A DNA stretch of 63,808 nt, taken from assembly GCA_022794255.1 (NCBI GenBank), contig JAAWEL010000014.1, positions 1 through 63,808 of the forward strand, written 5' to 3'. The notes below the pieces were generated by a model. It worked only from the letters and a program-made list of their open reading frames with translations, searched no databases and was not told the origin of the DNA. This document shows, piece by piece, positions 1 to 7,809 of the stretch. The position numbers and the translations under genes were made by a program. Each line of letters opens with the position of its first letter. The stretch's first letter is position 1. Source of the stretch: Lachnospiraceae bacterium. GTDB taxonomy: Bacteria; Bacillota; Clostridia; Lachnospirales; Lachnospiraceae.

Positions 1-1266
1 ATGGCAAAGCATGATATCGTAATTATCGGCGGGGGCCCTGCGGGGCTTGCGGCAGCAGTGGCTGCGAGAAAGGCAGGCATTCAGGATATTCTGATTCTGG
101 AGCGTGACGGCTGTCTGGGCGGAATCTTAAATCAGTGTATCCACAATGGTTTTGGCCTTCATACCTTCAAGGAGGAGCTGACCGGGCCGGAGTATGCAGC
201 ACGTTATATCGAGATGGTGGAGGCAGAGAAGATTCCCTATAAGCTGAATACGATGGTTATCGACATCAACAAGGACAAAGAGGTCACGGTCATCAACAAG
301 GAGGACGGCCTGACCACGATCCAGGCCAAGGCGATCATTCTGGCTATGGGATGCAGAGAGCGTCCCAGAGGTGCCCTGAACATTCCCGGATACCGTCCGG
401 CAGGTATTTATTCTGCTGGTACAGCGCAGCGCCTGATGAACATTGAGGGTTTCAGCGTGGGCCGGGAGGTTGTGATCTTAGGCTCCGGCGATATCGGCCT
501 GATCATGGCCAGAAGAATGACCTTAGAGGGTGCCAAGGTAAAGGTAGTGGCAGAGCTGATGCCTTATTCCGGCGGCCTGAAGAGAAATATTGTACAGTGC
601 CTGGATGACTACGGCATTCCGCTGAAGCTGAGCCATACGGTTGTAAATATCGAGGGCAAGGAGCGGGTGACTGGTATTACTATCGCACAGGTGGGACCAG
701 ATAGAAAGCCGATTCCGGGAACCGAGGAGCATTATAGCTGTGATACCCTGCTGTTGTCTGTGGGCCTGATTCCGGAGAATGAGCTGAGCCGCAGCATTGG
801 TATTGACATGAGCCGGATTACTTCTGGCCCGGAGGTCAATGACCAGCTGGAGACCAGCGCTGAGGGTGTGTTTGCCTGCGGCAATGTGCTTCATGTCCAT
901 GACTTGGTAGACTATGTATCGGAGGAGGCTACCCTGGCGGGAACCAATGCGGCAGAGTATGTAAAGAGCGGGGAAGAGAAGGACAACACACATGTAGTTG
1001 TGCTGAAGGCGGAGAATGGTGTCCGCTATACTGTGCCCCAGACCCTGGATATCAATAACATGCAGGAGAAGGTGACGGTTCGTTTCCGGGTAGCAGATGT
1101 ATATAAGGATCGCTATATCAGCGTGTATTATGATGGCGTTCAGATCTCCAAGAAGAAGAAAAAGGTGTTAGCTCCCGGAGAGATGGAGCAGGTAATCCTT
1201 AAGAAGGATAGCTTTGGGGAATATCCGGATCTGAAGAATATCGTGATTTGTACGGAGGTGGAATAA
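1..1266 (+). CDS. NAD(P)/FAD-dependent oxidoreductase (glycerol-3-phosphate dehydrogenase-associated)
   Basis: This is a 421-residue flavoprotein of the pyridine nucleotide-disulfide oxidoreductase fold. The N-terminal FAD-binding loop GGGPAG sits at residues 10-15, a central CGRERPRG segment follows at about 118-125, a second Rossmann loop (LGSGDIG) at about 160-166, and a C-terminal FAD-contact stretch (GVFACGN) near 287-293. No redox CxxC pair of the thioredoxin reductase kind is seen. Proteins of this type with a following DUF1667 gene usually accompany an anaerobic glycerol-3-phosphate dehydrogenase; the ABC importer and GlpP downstream support that. The stop is 1 nt before the next start, so the two are co-transcribed. 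The first base of the window is the A of its ATG, so the promoter and upstream partner genes are out of view. Confidence 0.85.
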   Translation: MAKHDIVIIGGGPAGLAAAVAARKAGIQDILILERDGCLGGILNQCIHNGFGLHTFKEELTGPEYAARYIEMVEAEKIPYKLNTMVIDINKDKEVTVINKEDGLTTIQAKAIILAMGCRERPRGALNIPGYRPAGIYSAGTAQRLMNIEGFSVGREVVILGSGDIGLIMARRMTLEGAKVKVVAELMPYSGGLKRNIVQCLDDYGIPLKLSHTVVNIEGKERVTGITIAQVGPDRKPIPGTEEHYSCDTLLLSVGLIPENELSRSIGIDMSRITSGPEVNDQLETSAEGVFACGNVLHVHDLVDYVSEEATLAGTNAAEYVKSGEEKDNTHVVVLKAENGVRYTVPQTLDINNMQEKVTVRFRVADVYKDRYISVYYDGVQISKKKKKVLAPGEMEQVILKKDSFGEYPDLKNIVICTEVE

Positions 1267-1267
1267 T

Positions 1268-1630
1268 ATGGAGACGAGAGAACTGATCTGTATCGGGTGC
1301 CCGTTGGGATGCCCATTGACTGTCCGTATAGACGGGGAGAGCGTGGAGGTAAGCGGAAATACCTGCAAGAGGGGTGATGACTATGCCCGCAAGGAGGTGC
1401 TAAGCCCAACCAGGATTGTAACCTCCAGCGTACATGTAAACGGCGGAGAGCTGGAGATGGTATCTGTAAAGACCAAGGAGGATATTCCCAAGGGTAAGAT
1501 CTTTGAGATCATGGAGGAGATCCGCAAAACTACTATCAATGCGCCTGTGGCTATCGGGGATGTGGTGATTGAGAACTGTGCAGGAACCGGGATTCCGGTG
1601 ATTGCCACCAAAAATGTGGCCAGTGTGTAA
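1268..1630 (+). CDS. DUF1667 domain-containing protein
   Basis: A 120-residue protein that begins with a cysteine cluster, CIGCPLGC at about residues 8-15, and has a further Cys in the GNTCKRG segment near residue 37. This is the signature of DUF1667, a small presumed Fe-S or metal-binding subunit found next to glycerol-3-phosphate dehydrogenase-type flavoproteins in Firmicutes. It starts 1 nt after the flavoprotein stop, so translation is probably coupled. The likely role is electron transfer between the flavoprotein and a partner, which is inference from context. The cluster type and partner cannot be read from sequence. Confidence 0.82.
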   Translation: METRELICIGCPLGCPLTVRIDGESVEVSGNTCKRGDDYARKEVLSPTRIVTSSVHVNGGELEMVSVKTKEDIPKGKIFEIMEEIRKTTINAPVAIGDVVIENCAGTGIPVIATKNVASV

Positions 1631-1686
1631 TCCTTTGTGAAATTCCCTAATTGGTGGATAATTAAGGCTGTGTGAAATAATAAAGA

Positions 1687-1717
1687 GGGGCTGCTGCAAA
1701 ATATTTGCGGCAGCCCC
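1687..1717. terminator. Stem-loop between convergent genes
   Basis: Arms GGGGCTGCTGCAAA and TTTGCGGCAGCCCC form a long hairpin with a short AT loop. The minus-strand side is followed by a T-rich stretch (CTCTTTATTATT), the plus-strand side only by CTGTTT. It therefore ends the minus-strand gene best and may work in both directions. Confidence 0.7.
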
Positions 1718-1724
1718 CTGTTTC

Positions 1725-2438
1725 CTAAGGGGTCAGGGAAGCGTCTTTGGGGGGAAGGCTGTAGGCATAGCGGAGGAAGGATACCATGGCCTGGGTATGG
1801 GGCGTGTAGGAGAGCACCAGAAGGCAGTAGGAATCCGTGCCGTCATAGGCGGGATTTTTTAGGAAGCGGCTGGCTTTAAGCTCCAGACAGCAGGCTTTTG
1901 CAGTGCCGTTCCCGTCTTTTGCAGTGATGAGATCTGCCTGAACTCTGGCGAGAAGGTCTGGCTCATCTGCCAGGAGCTGTTCTAAGTCATAGAGAGGGAA
2001 GGATTTGGCATAGTAGAGAGCCAGCTCTTTGGGGGCGACTAAGAAATCCAGTTCTCTGGCAGCGGTGTAAGCCACGATCTTCCCCTGGCTGGCGGCGTGG
2101 TATTCGCTGCCGGAATCCAAGTCCACATAGAGGGAGTCCTCAAAGGCAATGCGGTGCCCCCTGGGAGTGTGCTGGTAGGCGGAGAAGTCACGAATCAGCT
2201 CCCCGGCGGGGAAGAGATTTTGCCTGTCATTGACAAAGAAGCCCTGAAGATCAATGACCCGGTGGCTTTGCCAAAGCATGTCTCCAATGTAGAACAGGAG
2301 GAGAAGCAGGATAAAGGCAAGGAAAAAAAGTCCCTTGTAATAGTCGAAGATGAAGCCAAGCTTCTGGCGGAGGGACAGGGCTTTTAGTGTTTCGCGATCC
2401 TTTTTCCAGCTGCGGATAAGACGGTTGTCTGTGAACAT
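1725..2438 (-). CDS. Hypothetical single-pass membrane protein
   Basis: A 237-residue protein with a basic, cytoplasmic N-terminus (about 34 residues), one strongly hydrophobic segment at about residues 36-51 (LFFLAFILLLLLFYIG), and a roughly 180-residue extracytoplasmic domain. No enzyme motif is recognised. The ATG is supported by an AGGAGG 9 nt upstream. The basic lead-in followed by one membrane helix is common in unstudied Lachnospiraceae proteins. It is convergent with the DUF1667 gene and divergent from the YesL-like gene. Function unknown. Confidence 0.7.
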   Translation of the reverse strand: MFTDNRLIRSWKKDRETLKALSLRQKLGFIFDYYKGLFFLAFILLLLLFYIGDMLWQSHRVIDLQGFFVNDRQNLFPAGELIRDFSAYQHTPRGHRIAFEDSLYVDLDSGSEYHAASQGKIVAYTAARELDFLVAPKELALYYAKSFPLYDLEQLLADEPDLLARVQADLITAKDGNGTAKACCLELKASRFLKNPAYDGTDSYCLLVLSYTPHTQAMVSFLRYAYSLPPKDASLTP

Positions 2439-2617
2439 GGCAGTAGCCTCCTGTGTTTTATGATAGACAGCCAGAGCTTTCTGCTATTGACAACAGGAAA
2501 ATACATGGCTGAATTGTTCCTTATTTTATCAGATTATGAACTTTTGCTTCGTTGCAGTTGGTAATATTATACCACATTTATACAAAATACGCAAAAAGGT
2601 GAGGGAGGGAAAAGCTT

Positions 2618-3265
2618 ATGAATTTTGATGTGAACGGTCTGTTCAACCCGGAGAACCGGTTTTGGTCATTTATGGAAAAGCTTATGAATTTGTGTGTGGC
2701 AGGCCTTTTATGGTTTTTATTTTCCCTGCCACTTATTACAGTTGGGGCAGCGACCACCGCGCTTTTTGGATATACGTTAAAGCTGGCCCGAAATGAGGAG
2801 GGGTATCTCTGGAAAGGTTTTTGGAAAGGATTTAAGGAGAATTTTGTCACATCTACCCTGCTGTGGCTGGGAGTGGTGGGGGCAGGGGTGTTTTTAGGCG
2901 TGGATCTTTTTGCCTGCCAGTTTCTGCCAATGGGGGGAGCCGTGCGGTGGGGGGCGCGTACCCTGCTGGCAAGCCTGATTTTTGTGTATTTTTTAACGAT
3001 TATTTATCTGTTTCCTCTGGTTGCTGCCTTTCGGATTTCTTTGAAAAAGGCGGTAAGGGATGCCTTGCTGATGGGGGTGGGGAATCTGTATGTCTCTGTG
3101 ACGGTACTGGTAATTTATGGAATTTTTGGGGTAGTTACCTGGTTTTTTCCGGTCCTTTTCATGGTGTGGTTTGCCCTGGCTGCCTATTTTTCCTCCCATC
3201 TGCTGTATTCGGTATTTATGCGGTATTTGCCGGAGGGGGATGAATTAGACAAGGAAGGATGGTGA
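2618..3265 (+). CDS. YesL family (DUF624) membrane protein
   Basis: A 215-residue membrane protein with several hydrophobic helices (about residues 22-45, 80-100, 112-135, 155-185). The N-terminal NPENRFWSFMEKLMNL segment followed by a helix with GAATTALFGYTLKLARNE is typical of DUF624/YesL proteins, which almost always lie beside carbohydrate ABC importers. Here it precedes a UgpB/A/E-type importer. Its molecular role is not established in the family; a link to importer assembly or sensing is inference from neighbourhood. The GAGGGAGGG ribosome site supports this start. Confidence 0.82.
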   Translation: MNFDVNGLFNPENRFWSFMEKLMNLCVAGLLWFLFSLPLITVGAATTALFGYTLKLARNEEGYLWKGFWKGFKENFVTSTLLWLGVVGAGVFLGVDLFACQFLPMGGAVRWGARTLLASLIFVYFLTIIYLFPLVAAFRISLKKAVRDALLMGVGNLYVSVTVLVIYGIFGVVTWFFPVLFMVWFALAAYFSSHLLYSVFMRYLPEGDELDKEGW

Positions 3266-3388
3266 AGGAAAAAAGATATTGTTAAAAATTAATCAATTAG
3301 TGGGATGGAATTTTGACAAAATCAGTCAGAATAGTGAAAAATGAAATGAGAGAATGACGGATTAATGTAAAAAATCACAAAAAAGTAC

Positions 3389-3430
3389 TTGCGGAATTGT
3401 AGGGTTTGTGGTATCATAAGGATACCACAA
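3389..3430 (+). promoter_or_regulatory. ABC importer operon promoter with overlapping operator
   Basis: A -35 TTGCGG (3389-3394) and a -10 TATCAT (3412-3417) are separated by exactly 17 nt. A perfect 10-bp inverted repeat, TTGTGGTATC (3406-3415) and GATACCACAA (3421-3430) with a 5-nt spacer, covers the -10 and start site. This position is classic for a repressor operator. The TGGTATC/GATACCA half-sites resemble GntR- or LacI-type sites, but the regulator is not identified in this window. Confidence 0.75.
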
Positions 3431-3457
3431 TTAAATATGGTCTGCTGCAGAGAGAAT

Positions 3458-3521
3458 GAGATAAAGCAAAGCAATGAATGCATACACGGATGTATTTAGT
3501 GTTGGCGGTATCTCTTTTTTT
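3458..3521 (+). terminator. Leader terminator (putative attenuator) ahead of ABC importer operon
   Basis: GAGATA (3458-3463) pairs with TATCTC (3509-3514), directly followed by seven T residues. An inner stem AATGCAT/ATGTATT caps the structure. It lies in the untranslated leader 80 nt before the substrate-binding protein gene. GlpP, an RNA-binding antiterminator, is encoded at the end of this locus, so this is the natural candidate target. Confidence 0.65.
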
Positions 3522-3597
3522 GTGCGCTTTTTCAGGCAAAATGGGGTAGGGCAGGGGATCATAGGAAATTGAAAACTTAAGAAAGGGGAAATTTATT

Positions 3598-4977
3598 ATG
3601 AGAAAAAAGGTGGCTTTGCTTCTGGCGGCAGTGATGGTGGCGGGAGCAGTATCCGGGTGCAGCGGTGGCGGCTCCACGGGGAAGGCAGCAGTGAATGCAG
3701 GAGGTGCTTCCTCGGACAATGGAGGTGACGGGGCTGAGGCATCAGAGGCAGCGCCGGTGGATCCGGCGAATTATGAGGTGACGGAGCCCATCACGATCAA
3801 GTGGTGGCATGCATTGGAGGATCAGTATTCTGCCACTGTGGATAAAGTGGTCAGTGATTTTAATAATTCCCAGGATTTGATTACGGTGGAGGCGGAGTAT
3901 ATCGGAAGCTATGCCAAGCTGAATGAGGCTTTGGTGGCGGCTCATGCAGCCGGTACTGACCTGCCGGCTCTCACTGTGGCCAACACCCCTTATGTGGCTG
4001 AGTACGGTGCAGGAGGACTGACAGAAGATCTGACACCCTACATTGAGGCATCAGGCTATGATGTGGAGGACTTTGGTGATGGTATGATTGAGGCTGCCAA
4101 GTACAATGGCAAGCAGGTTTCCCTGCCGTTTTTGATTTCTACTCAGATCATGTATTATAACAAGGACATGGCAGACGAGATGGGAATTACCATGCCTACC
4201 ACCTGGGATGAGATGGATGCATTTATGGAGAAGGGAACCAAAAAGGCAGCAGACGGCACCACTGAGGTGTATGCTACTATTATCCCGGGCTGGGATCAGT
4301 GGTACTTTGAGACCTTCTACTTAAACCAGGGTGTGAAGATCATCAATGATGACCAGGTAACTACGGATTTAGGTGATGAGAAGGCAGTGGCGATTGCCCA
4401 GAAGATTCAGGACTGGTGCAATGCAGGTTATACTTACTGGACAGGTACGGCTGAGGATGCTTCTTCCAACATGAGACAGAACTTTATCTCTGGCAAGGCT
4501 CTGTCTGTGGTGCATACCAGCTCTCTGTACAATAATTATGTGGATCAGTGTGATTTTGAGATTGGTATGTCCTGGCTTCCAGGTGCAGACACCAAGAACC
4601 AGGAGATCGGCGGCTGTGTGCTTTTGATTCCTTCCAAGAATGACCAGGCCACCAAGAATGCAGCATGGCAGTTCTTGCAGTATCTGTGCAGCAAGGAGGT
4701 TAACATGACCTGGGCTGAGGGTACTGGCTATATGCCCACCAGAAAGTCTGTGCTGGAGACTGAGGAGGGCAAGGCATTTCTGGAGAAAAAGCCGGCCTTC
4801 CAGGCGATCTTTGACAACCTGGATCTGATCTATCCGAGAATTCAGCACAAGGGCTGGTCTCAGCTGGCTACTATTTGGAAGAATATTATGGCTGAGGTGA
4901 TGATGGAGAACGGGGATGTACCTGCAGGTATGGAACAGATGGCAGACGAGATCAATGATGTGCTGGCAGATGCTTAA
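3598..4977 (+). CDS. ABC transporter substrate-binding lipoprotein, UgpB-like
   Basis: A 459-residue family 1 extracellular solute-binding protein. The N-terminus is a lipoprotein signal: basic KK, hydrophobic core, and lipobox VSGC with the acylated Cys at 21, followed by a Gly/Ser-rich tether. The mature part has the family features KWWHALE, EYIGSYAKLNEAL and a C-terminal region with GYMPTRKSVLE. The fit to glycerol-3-phosphate/UgpB-type binders is supported by the neighbouring flavoprotein and GlpP. The exact ligand (glycerol-3-phosphate or a glycerophosphodiester) is not proven by sequence. It is the first gene of the importer operon; no ATPase gene is present, so it probably shares a MsmX/UgpC-type ATPase encoded elsewhere. 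Confidence 0.85.
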   Translation: MRKKVALLLAAVMVAGAVSGCSGGGSTGKAAVNAGGASSDNGGDGAEASEAAPVDPANYEVTEPITIKWWHALEDQYSATVDKVVSDFNNSQDLITVEAEYIGSYAKLNEALVAAHAAGTDLPALTVANTPYVAEYGAGGLTEDLTPYIEASGYDVEDFGDGMIEAAKYNGKQVSLPFLISTQIMYYNKDMADEMGITMPTTWDEMDAFMEKGTKKAADGTTEVYATIIPGWDQWYFETFYLNQGVKIINDDQVTTDLGDEKAVAIAQKIQDWCNAGYTYWTGTAEDASSNMRQNFISGKALSVVHTSSLYNNYVDQCDFEIGMSWLPGADTKNQEIGGCVLLIPSKNDQATKNAAWQFLQYLCSKEVNMTWAEGTGYMPTRKSVLETEEGKAFLEKKPAFQAIFDNLDLIYPRIQHKGWSQLATIWKNIMAEVMMENGDVPAGMEQMADEINDVLADA

Positions 4978-5037
4978 ATTTTGGACTGTGACGGAAATCT
5001 GTATAAATGTTAAGGTAACAGATGAATAAAATTCTGG

Positions 5038-5063
5038 CTGTCTGCCTCTTAAGAGGCAGACAG
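5038..5063 (+). repeat. 26-nt perfect palindrome in the ugpB-ugpA intercistronic gap
   Basis: CTGTCTGCCTCTT is followed at once by its exact complement, giving a loop-free 13-bp dyad. In RNA it would form a stable hairpin with a minimal loop and no T-tract. Such hairpins between binding-protein and permease genes often protect the 3' end of the upstream message and raise binding protein levels. Confidence 0.7.
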
Positions 5064-5088
5064 GCCGGGGAATGTGAGGGGGCGCTAT

Positions 5089-5994
5089 ATGAAAGAAAAA
5101 CGAATTAACCCCAGAAAGCTTTCTGCAGTGAAGGATTTTTCCTGTGTGCTTCCGGTTCTGATCTTTCTGGCAGTATTTACCTATTATCCGATTGTGGAGC
5201 TGCTGCGGATTAGCTTTACGGACTGGAATCTTTTGAATGACACCTGGCAGTATGTGGGGCTTAAGAACTGGACCTGGCTGTTTGCTGGTTCTGGTACCAA
5301 GTATCTGTGGAATTCCCTGAAGGTTACAGTGCTGTATTCCATCGGTGAGCTGAGCATTACCCTGATTGGGGGTATGATCTTTGCGCTGATTTTTAACCGG
5401 ATGACCAACAGTTTTGCGGCTATGAGAGCGATTATCTTTATGCCCAAATATGTGGCAATGTCCTCAGCAGCAGTGGTATTTCTGTGGATTCTCAACACGG
5501 ACAGCGGTATTTTCAACTATCTGCTTTCCCTGGTGGGGATCAAGGCAGTGGACTGGCTGGGGGATCGGGATATGGCATTGATTTCGGTGCTGATGCTGAC
5601 CGGATGGCGTTGCATCGGTTACGGCATGATGGTGTATCTGTCGGCAATGATGGGCATTGCCACGGATTACTATGAGGCGGCGGCTCTGGACGGAGCCAAT
5701 GCGGTGCAGCGGTTTTTTAAGATTACCCTGCCTATGCTTTCTCCCACCACCTTATTTTTATTTGTGACGACCTTCCTTTCTTCCATGAAGGTGTTCCAGT
5801 CGGTGGATATCCTGACTCAGGGGGGGCCGTATCGTTCCACAGAAGTGTTTGTGTATAATATCTACCGCTATGCAATGGTGGACTTCCGCATGGATCGTGC
5901 TTCTACTGTAGGTATTTTCTTCTTCATTCTGCTGTTGATTGTGACAGTGGCCACCATGAAGATTTCCAACGGCAACGTTACTTACGATTCATAA
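5089..5994 (+). CDS. Carbohydrate/glycerol-3-phosphate ABC transporter permease, UgpA-like
   Basis: A 301-residue permease with six predicted membrane helices. The cytoplasmic EAA loop (YYEAAALDGANAVQRFF, then ITLPML) lies at about residues 193-215 and docks the ATPase. The ATG at 5089 is chosen over the in-frame GTG at 5074 because GAGGGGG lies 6 nt upstream of the ATG. It follows the binding protein gene after a 111-nt gap containing a hairpin and is 12 nt from the second permease. It belongs to the MalF/UgpA subfamily. Confidence 0.87.
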   Translation: MKEKRINPRKLSAVKDFSCVLPVLIFLAVFTYYPIVELLRISFTDWNLLNDTWQYVGLKNWTWLFAGSGTKYLWNSLKVTVLYSIGELSITLIGGMIFALIFNRMTNSFAAMRAIIFMPKYVAMSSAAVVFLWILNTDSGIFNYLLSLVGIKAVDWLGDRDMALISVLMLTGWRCIGYGMMVYLSAMMGIATDYYEAAALDGANAVQRFFKITLPMLSPTTLFLFVTTFLSSMKVFQSVDILTQGGPYRSTEVFVYNIYRYAMVDFRMDRASTVGIFFFILLLIVTVATMKISNGNVTYDS

Positions 5995-6006
5995 GGGGGG
6001 ACGGAT

Positions 6007-6888
6007 ATGAGTGTACAGGCAGCAGCCAATGCAAACGCGCGGAACGAATCTGCAAAGAGAAAAAGGAAGATTATGGCAGCTACCCAGTGGGTTCTGGCGA
6101 TTATTGTACTGATCATTATCGTTTTCCCGATCTACTGGATGCTGGTGTCCTCAGTGAAATCCCAGGAGGAGATTTTGCTGGCGATTCCCACCTTGTGGCC
6201 AAAGGAATTTCATTTTGAAAACTATATCAATGTGCTGAACCGGGGGAATTTTGCCAAATATTACTGGAACACCTCGGTGATGACAGCGGGGATTTTGATT
6301 GCCCAGGTGGTTACAGGTATTTTTGCAGGCTATGGCTTTTCCAAGGGCAAGTTTAAAGGGCAGGGGCTTTGCTTTATCATTGTTCTGGGAGCCCTGATGA
6401 TCCCGTTGCAGGTTACGTTTATCCCGATTTATATCATGATGGCGAATTGGGGGATGTCGGATACGTTTCTGGGATTGATTCTCCCGGAGGCGGTATCTCC
6501 CTACTATATCTTCATGCTGCGACAGACCTTTATGTCTATTGATGACAGCTATATTGAAGCGGCTCGCATGGATGGTCTGGGGCGGGTGGGGATTATCACC
6601 AGGATTCTGGCGCCTATGTGTAAATCGACTTTGTTCACCGTGACCCTGGTGACATTTACCAATGGCTGGAATGCGTATTTCTGGCCGAAGATTATTGCAA
6701 AGGGTGAGTCCAGACGGGTATTGACCGTTGGTCTGGCTTACTTAAAGAATACCTTTGCCGGCGGCGAGTCCATGAACAACCATGAGATTATGGCAGGCGC
6801 GGTGCTGGCAGTGGTTCCGGTTATTATCCTGTTCTTTATCTTCCAGAAATATATGCTGACTGGGTATTCTAAAGCAGCTATGAAGTGA
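6007..6888 (+). CDS. Carbohydrate/glycerol-3-phosphate ABC transporter permease, UgpE-like
   Basis: A 293-residue MalG/UgpE-type permease: a short polar N-terminus, a first helix at about 24-45 ending in FPIYWML, and the EAA loop (YIEAARMDGLGRVGIIT, then ILAPM) at about residues 180-205. A Gly-rich AAGGGGGG-like ribosome site precedes the ATG. It pairs with the upstream permease to form the transmembrane channel of the importer. No ATP-binding subunit follows; the next gene, 350 nt away, is glpP under its own promoter. Confidence 0.87.
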   Translation: MSVQAAANANARNESAKRKRKIMAATQWVLAIIVLIIIVFPIYWMLVSSVKSQEEILLAIPTLWPKEFHFENYINVLNRGNFAKYYWNTSVMTAGILIAQVVTGIFAGYGFSKGKFKGQGLCFIIVLGALMIPLQVTFIPIYIMMANWGMSDTFLGLILPEAVSPYYIFMLRQTFMSIDDSYIEAARMDGLGRVGIITRILAPMCKSTLFTVTLVTFTNGWNAYFWPKIIAKGESRRVLTVGLAYLKNTFAGGESMNNHEIMAGAVLAVVPVIILFFIFQKYMLTGYSKAAMK

Positions 6889-7114
6889 TGAACTGGCAGA
6901 CGGATGTGAAAGGCTGCGATGTCCGACCAGACAGCAGCAATAAAGAGGAGAAGGTATTTATAGGTATAGAAAGACAGCAAATCGGCGAGGGGAAGGCGGT
7001 TTGCTTAGAATCGTGGCAGTTCAGACAAAAGGAAGCACCGGATATTGATCGGATGTGGGATTTGGTATGAATTGTTACAGGAAATAAAAGAAAATGAGAA
7101 GCGGGAAAGGGATT

Positions 7115-7150
7115 GGCACAGTACAGGACGTTTGGCGTTTTGTCTGTGCC
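7115..7150 (+). terminator. Long stem-loop behind the importer operon
   Basis: GGCACAG pairs with CTGTGCC and the inner ACAGGACG pairs with CGTTTTGT through two G-U pairs, giving a stem of about 15 bp with one bulge. A T5 tract follows after about 10 nt, overlapping the next promoter. It could end importer transcription; the distance to the T-tract makes this only moderately sure. The rest of the 6889-7235 gap shows no gene. Confidence 0.5.
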
Positions 7151-7155
7151 GATTC

Positions 7156-7184
7156 TTGAGTTTTTGGCAGATTTCATTTATAAT
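7156..7184 (+). promoter_or_regulatory. glpP promoter
   Basis: -35 TTGAGT (7156-7161), 17-nt spacer, perfect -10 TATAAT (7179-7184), 50 nt ahead of the glpP start. It gives the antiterminator gene its own transcription. Confidence 0.75.
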
Positions 7185-7235
7185 AGACAGAAGGAAAAAC
7201 GGGGTTTTATGGAAGCAGGAAGGGGGAATGTCAAT

Positions 7236-7796
7236 ATGAAAGCAATTGAGCTGTTAGAGACATCGCCGGTGATTGCGGCAGTGAAGGATGATAAAGGGTT
7301 GCAGCGTTGTTTTGAGTCTGAGTGTCAGGTGGTGTTTGTTCTGTATGGGAATGTCTGCAATATCGGGGGGATTGTCCGTCAGATTCAGGAACATGGGAAG
7401 GTAGCTATTGTTCATGTGGATTTGACGGCAGGGCTCAGTGCCAAGGAGGTGGCAGTGGATTTTATCAAGCAGACCACCAGTGCGGATGGGATTATCAGCA
7501 CAAAGCCGCTTTTGGTGAAGCGAGCTTTGGAGCTGGGGCTGTATGGGGTACAGCGAACCTTTATGATCGATTCCATGGCAGTGAATACCATGAAAAAGCA
7601 GATCGATACCTTCCACCCGGATTTGGTGGAGGTGATGCCAGGAATTATACCCAAGGTGCTAAAGGAGATCCGGGGCTACACGGACATCCCGATCATTGCC
7701 GGAGGACTGATTTCGGATAAGAAGGATATTATGGCTGCCTTTGCCGCCGGGGCAGATGCCATCTCCACCACTAAGGAGGAACTGTGGTTTGCCTGA
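7236..7796 (+). CDS. glpP: Glycerol-3-phosphate-responsive antiterminator
   Basis: A 186-residue TIM-barrel-like protein of the GlpP family. Recognisable stretches are SPVIAAVKDD near residue 9, VVFVLYGN near 29, HVDLTAGL near 60, DGIISTKP near 85, EVMPGIIPKV near 138 and PIIAGGLISDKKD near 158. In Bacillus GlpP binds glycerol-3-phosphate and leader mRNA to prevent termination. The ATG at 7236 has AGGAAGGGGG just upstream; the longer in-frame extension to 7113 lacks such a site and covers the promoter. It is the likely regulator of the attenuated importer operon at 3458. Its stop is close to the following GTG start, suggesting co-transcription with the C39-like gene. Confidence 0.9.
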   Translation: MKAIELLETSPVIAAVKDDKGLQRCFESECQVVFVLYGNVCNIGGIVRQIQEHGKVAIVHVDLTAGLSAKEVAVDFIKQTTSADGIISTKPLLVKRALELGLYGVQRTFMIDSMAVNTMKKQIDTFHPDLVEVMPGIIPKVLKEIRGYTDIPIIAGGLISDKKDIMAAFAAGADAISTTKEELWFA

Positions 7797-7809
7797 TGGG
7801 GGAAGCTAT

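Noticed and set aside
6885..7070. 61-codon open frame behind the UgpE-like permease
   Set aside because: It overlaps the permease stop, has no family features and leads into a terminator-like stem.
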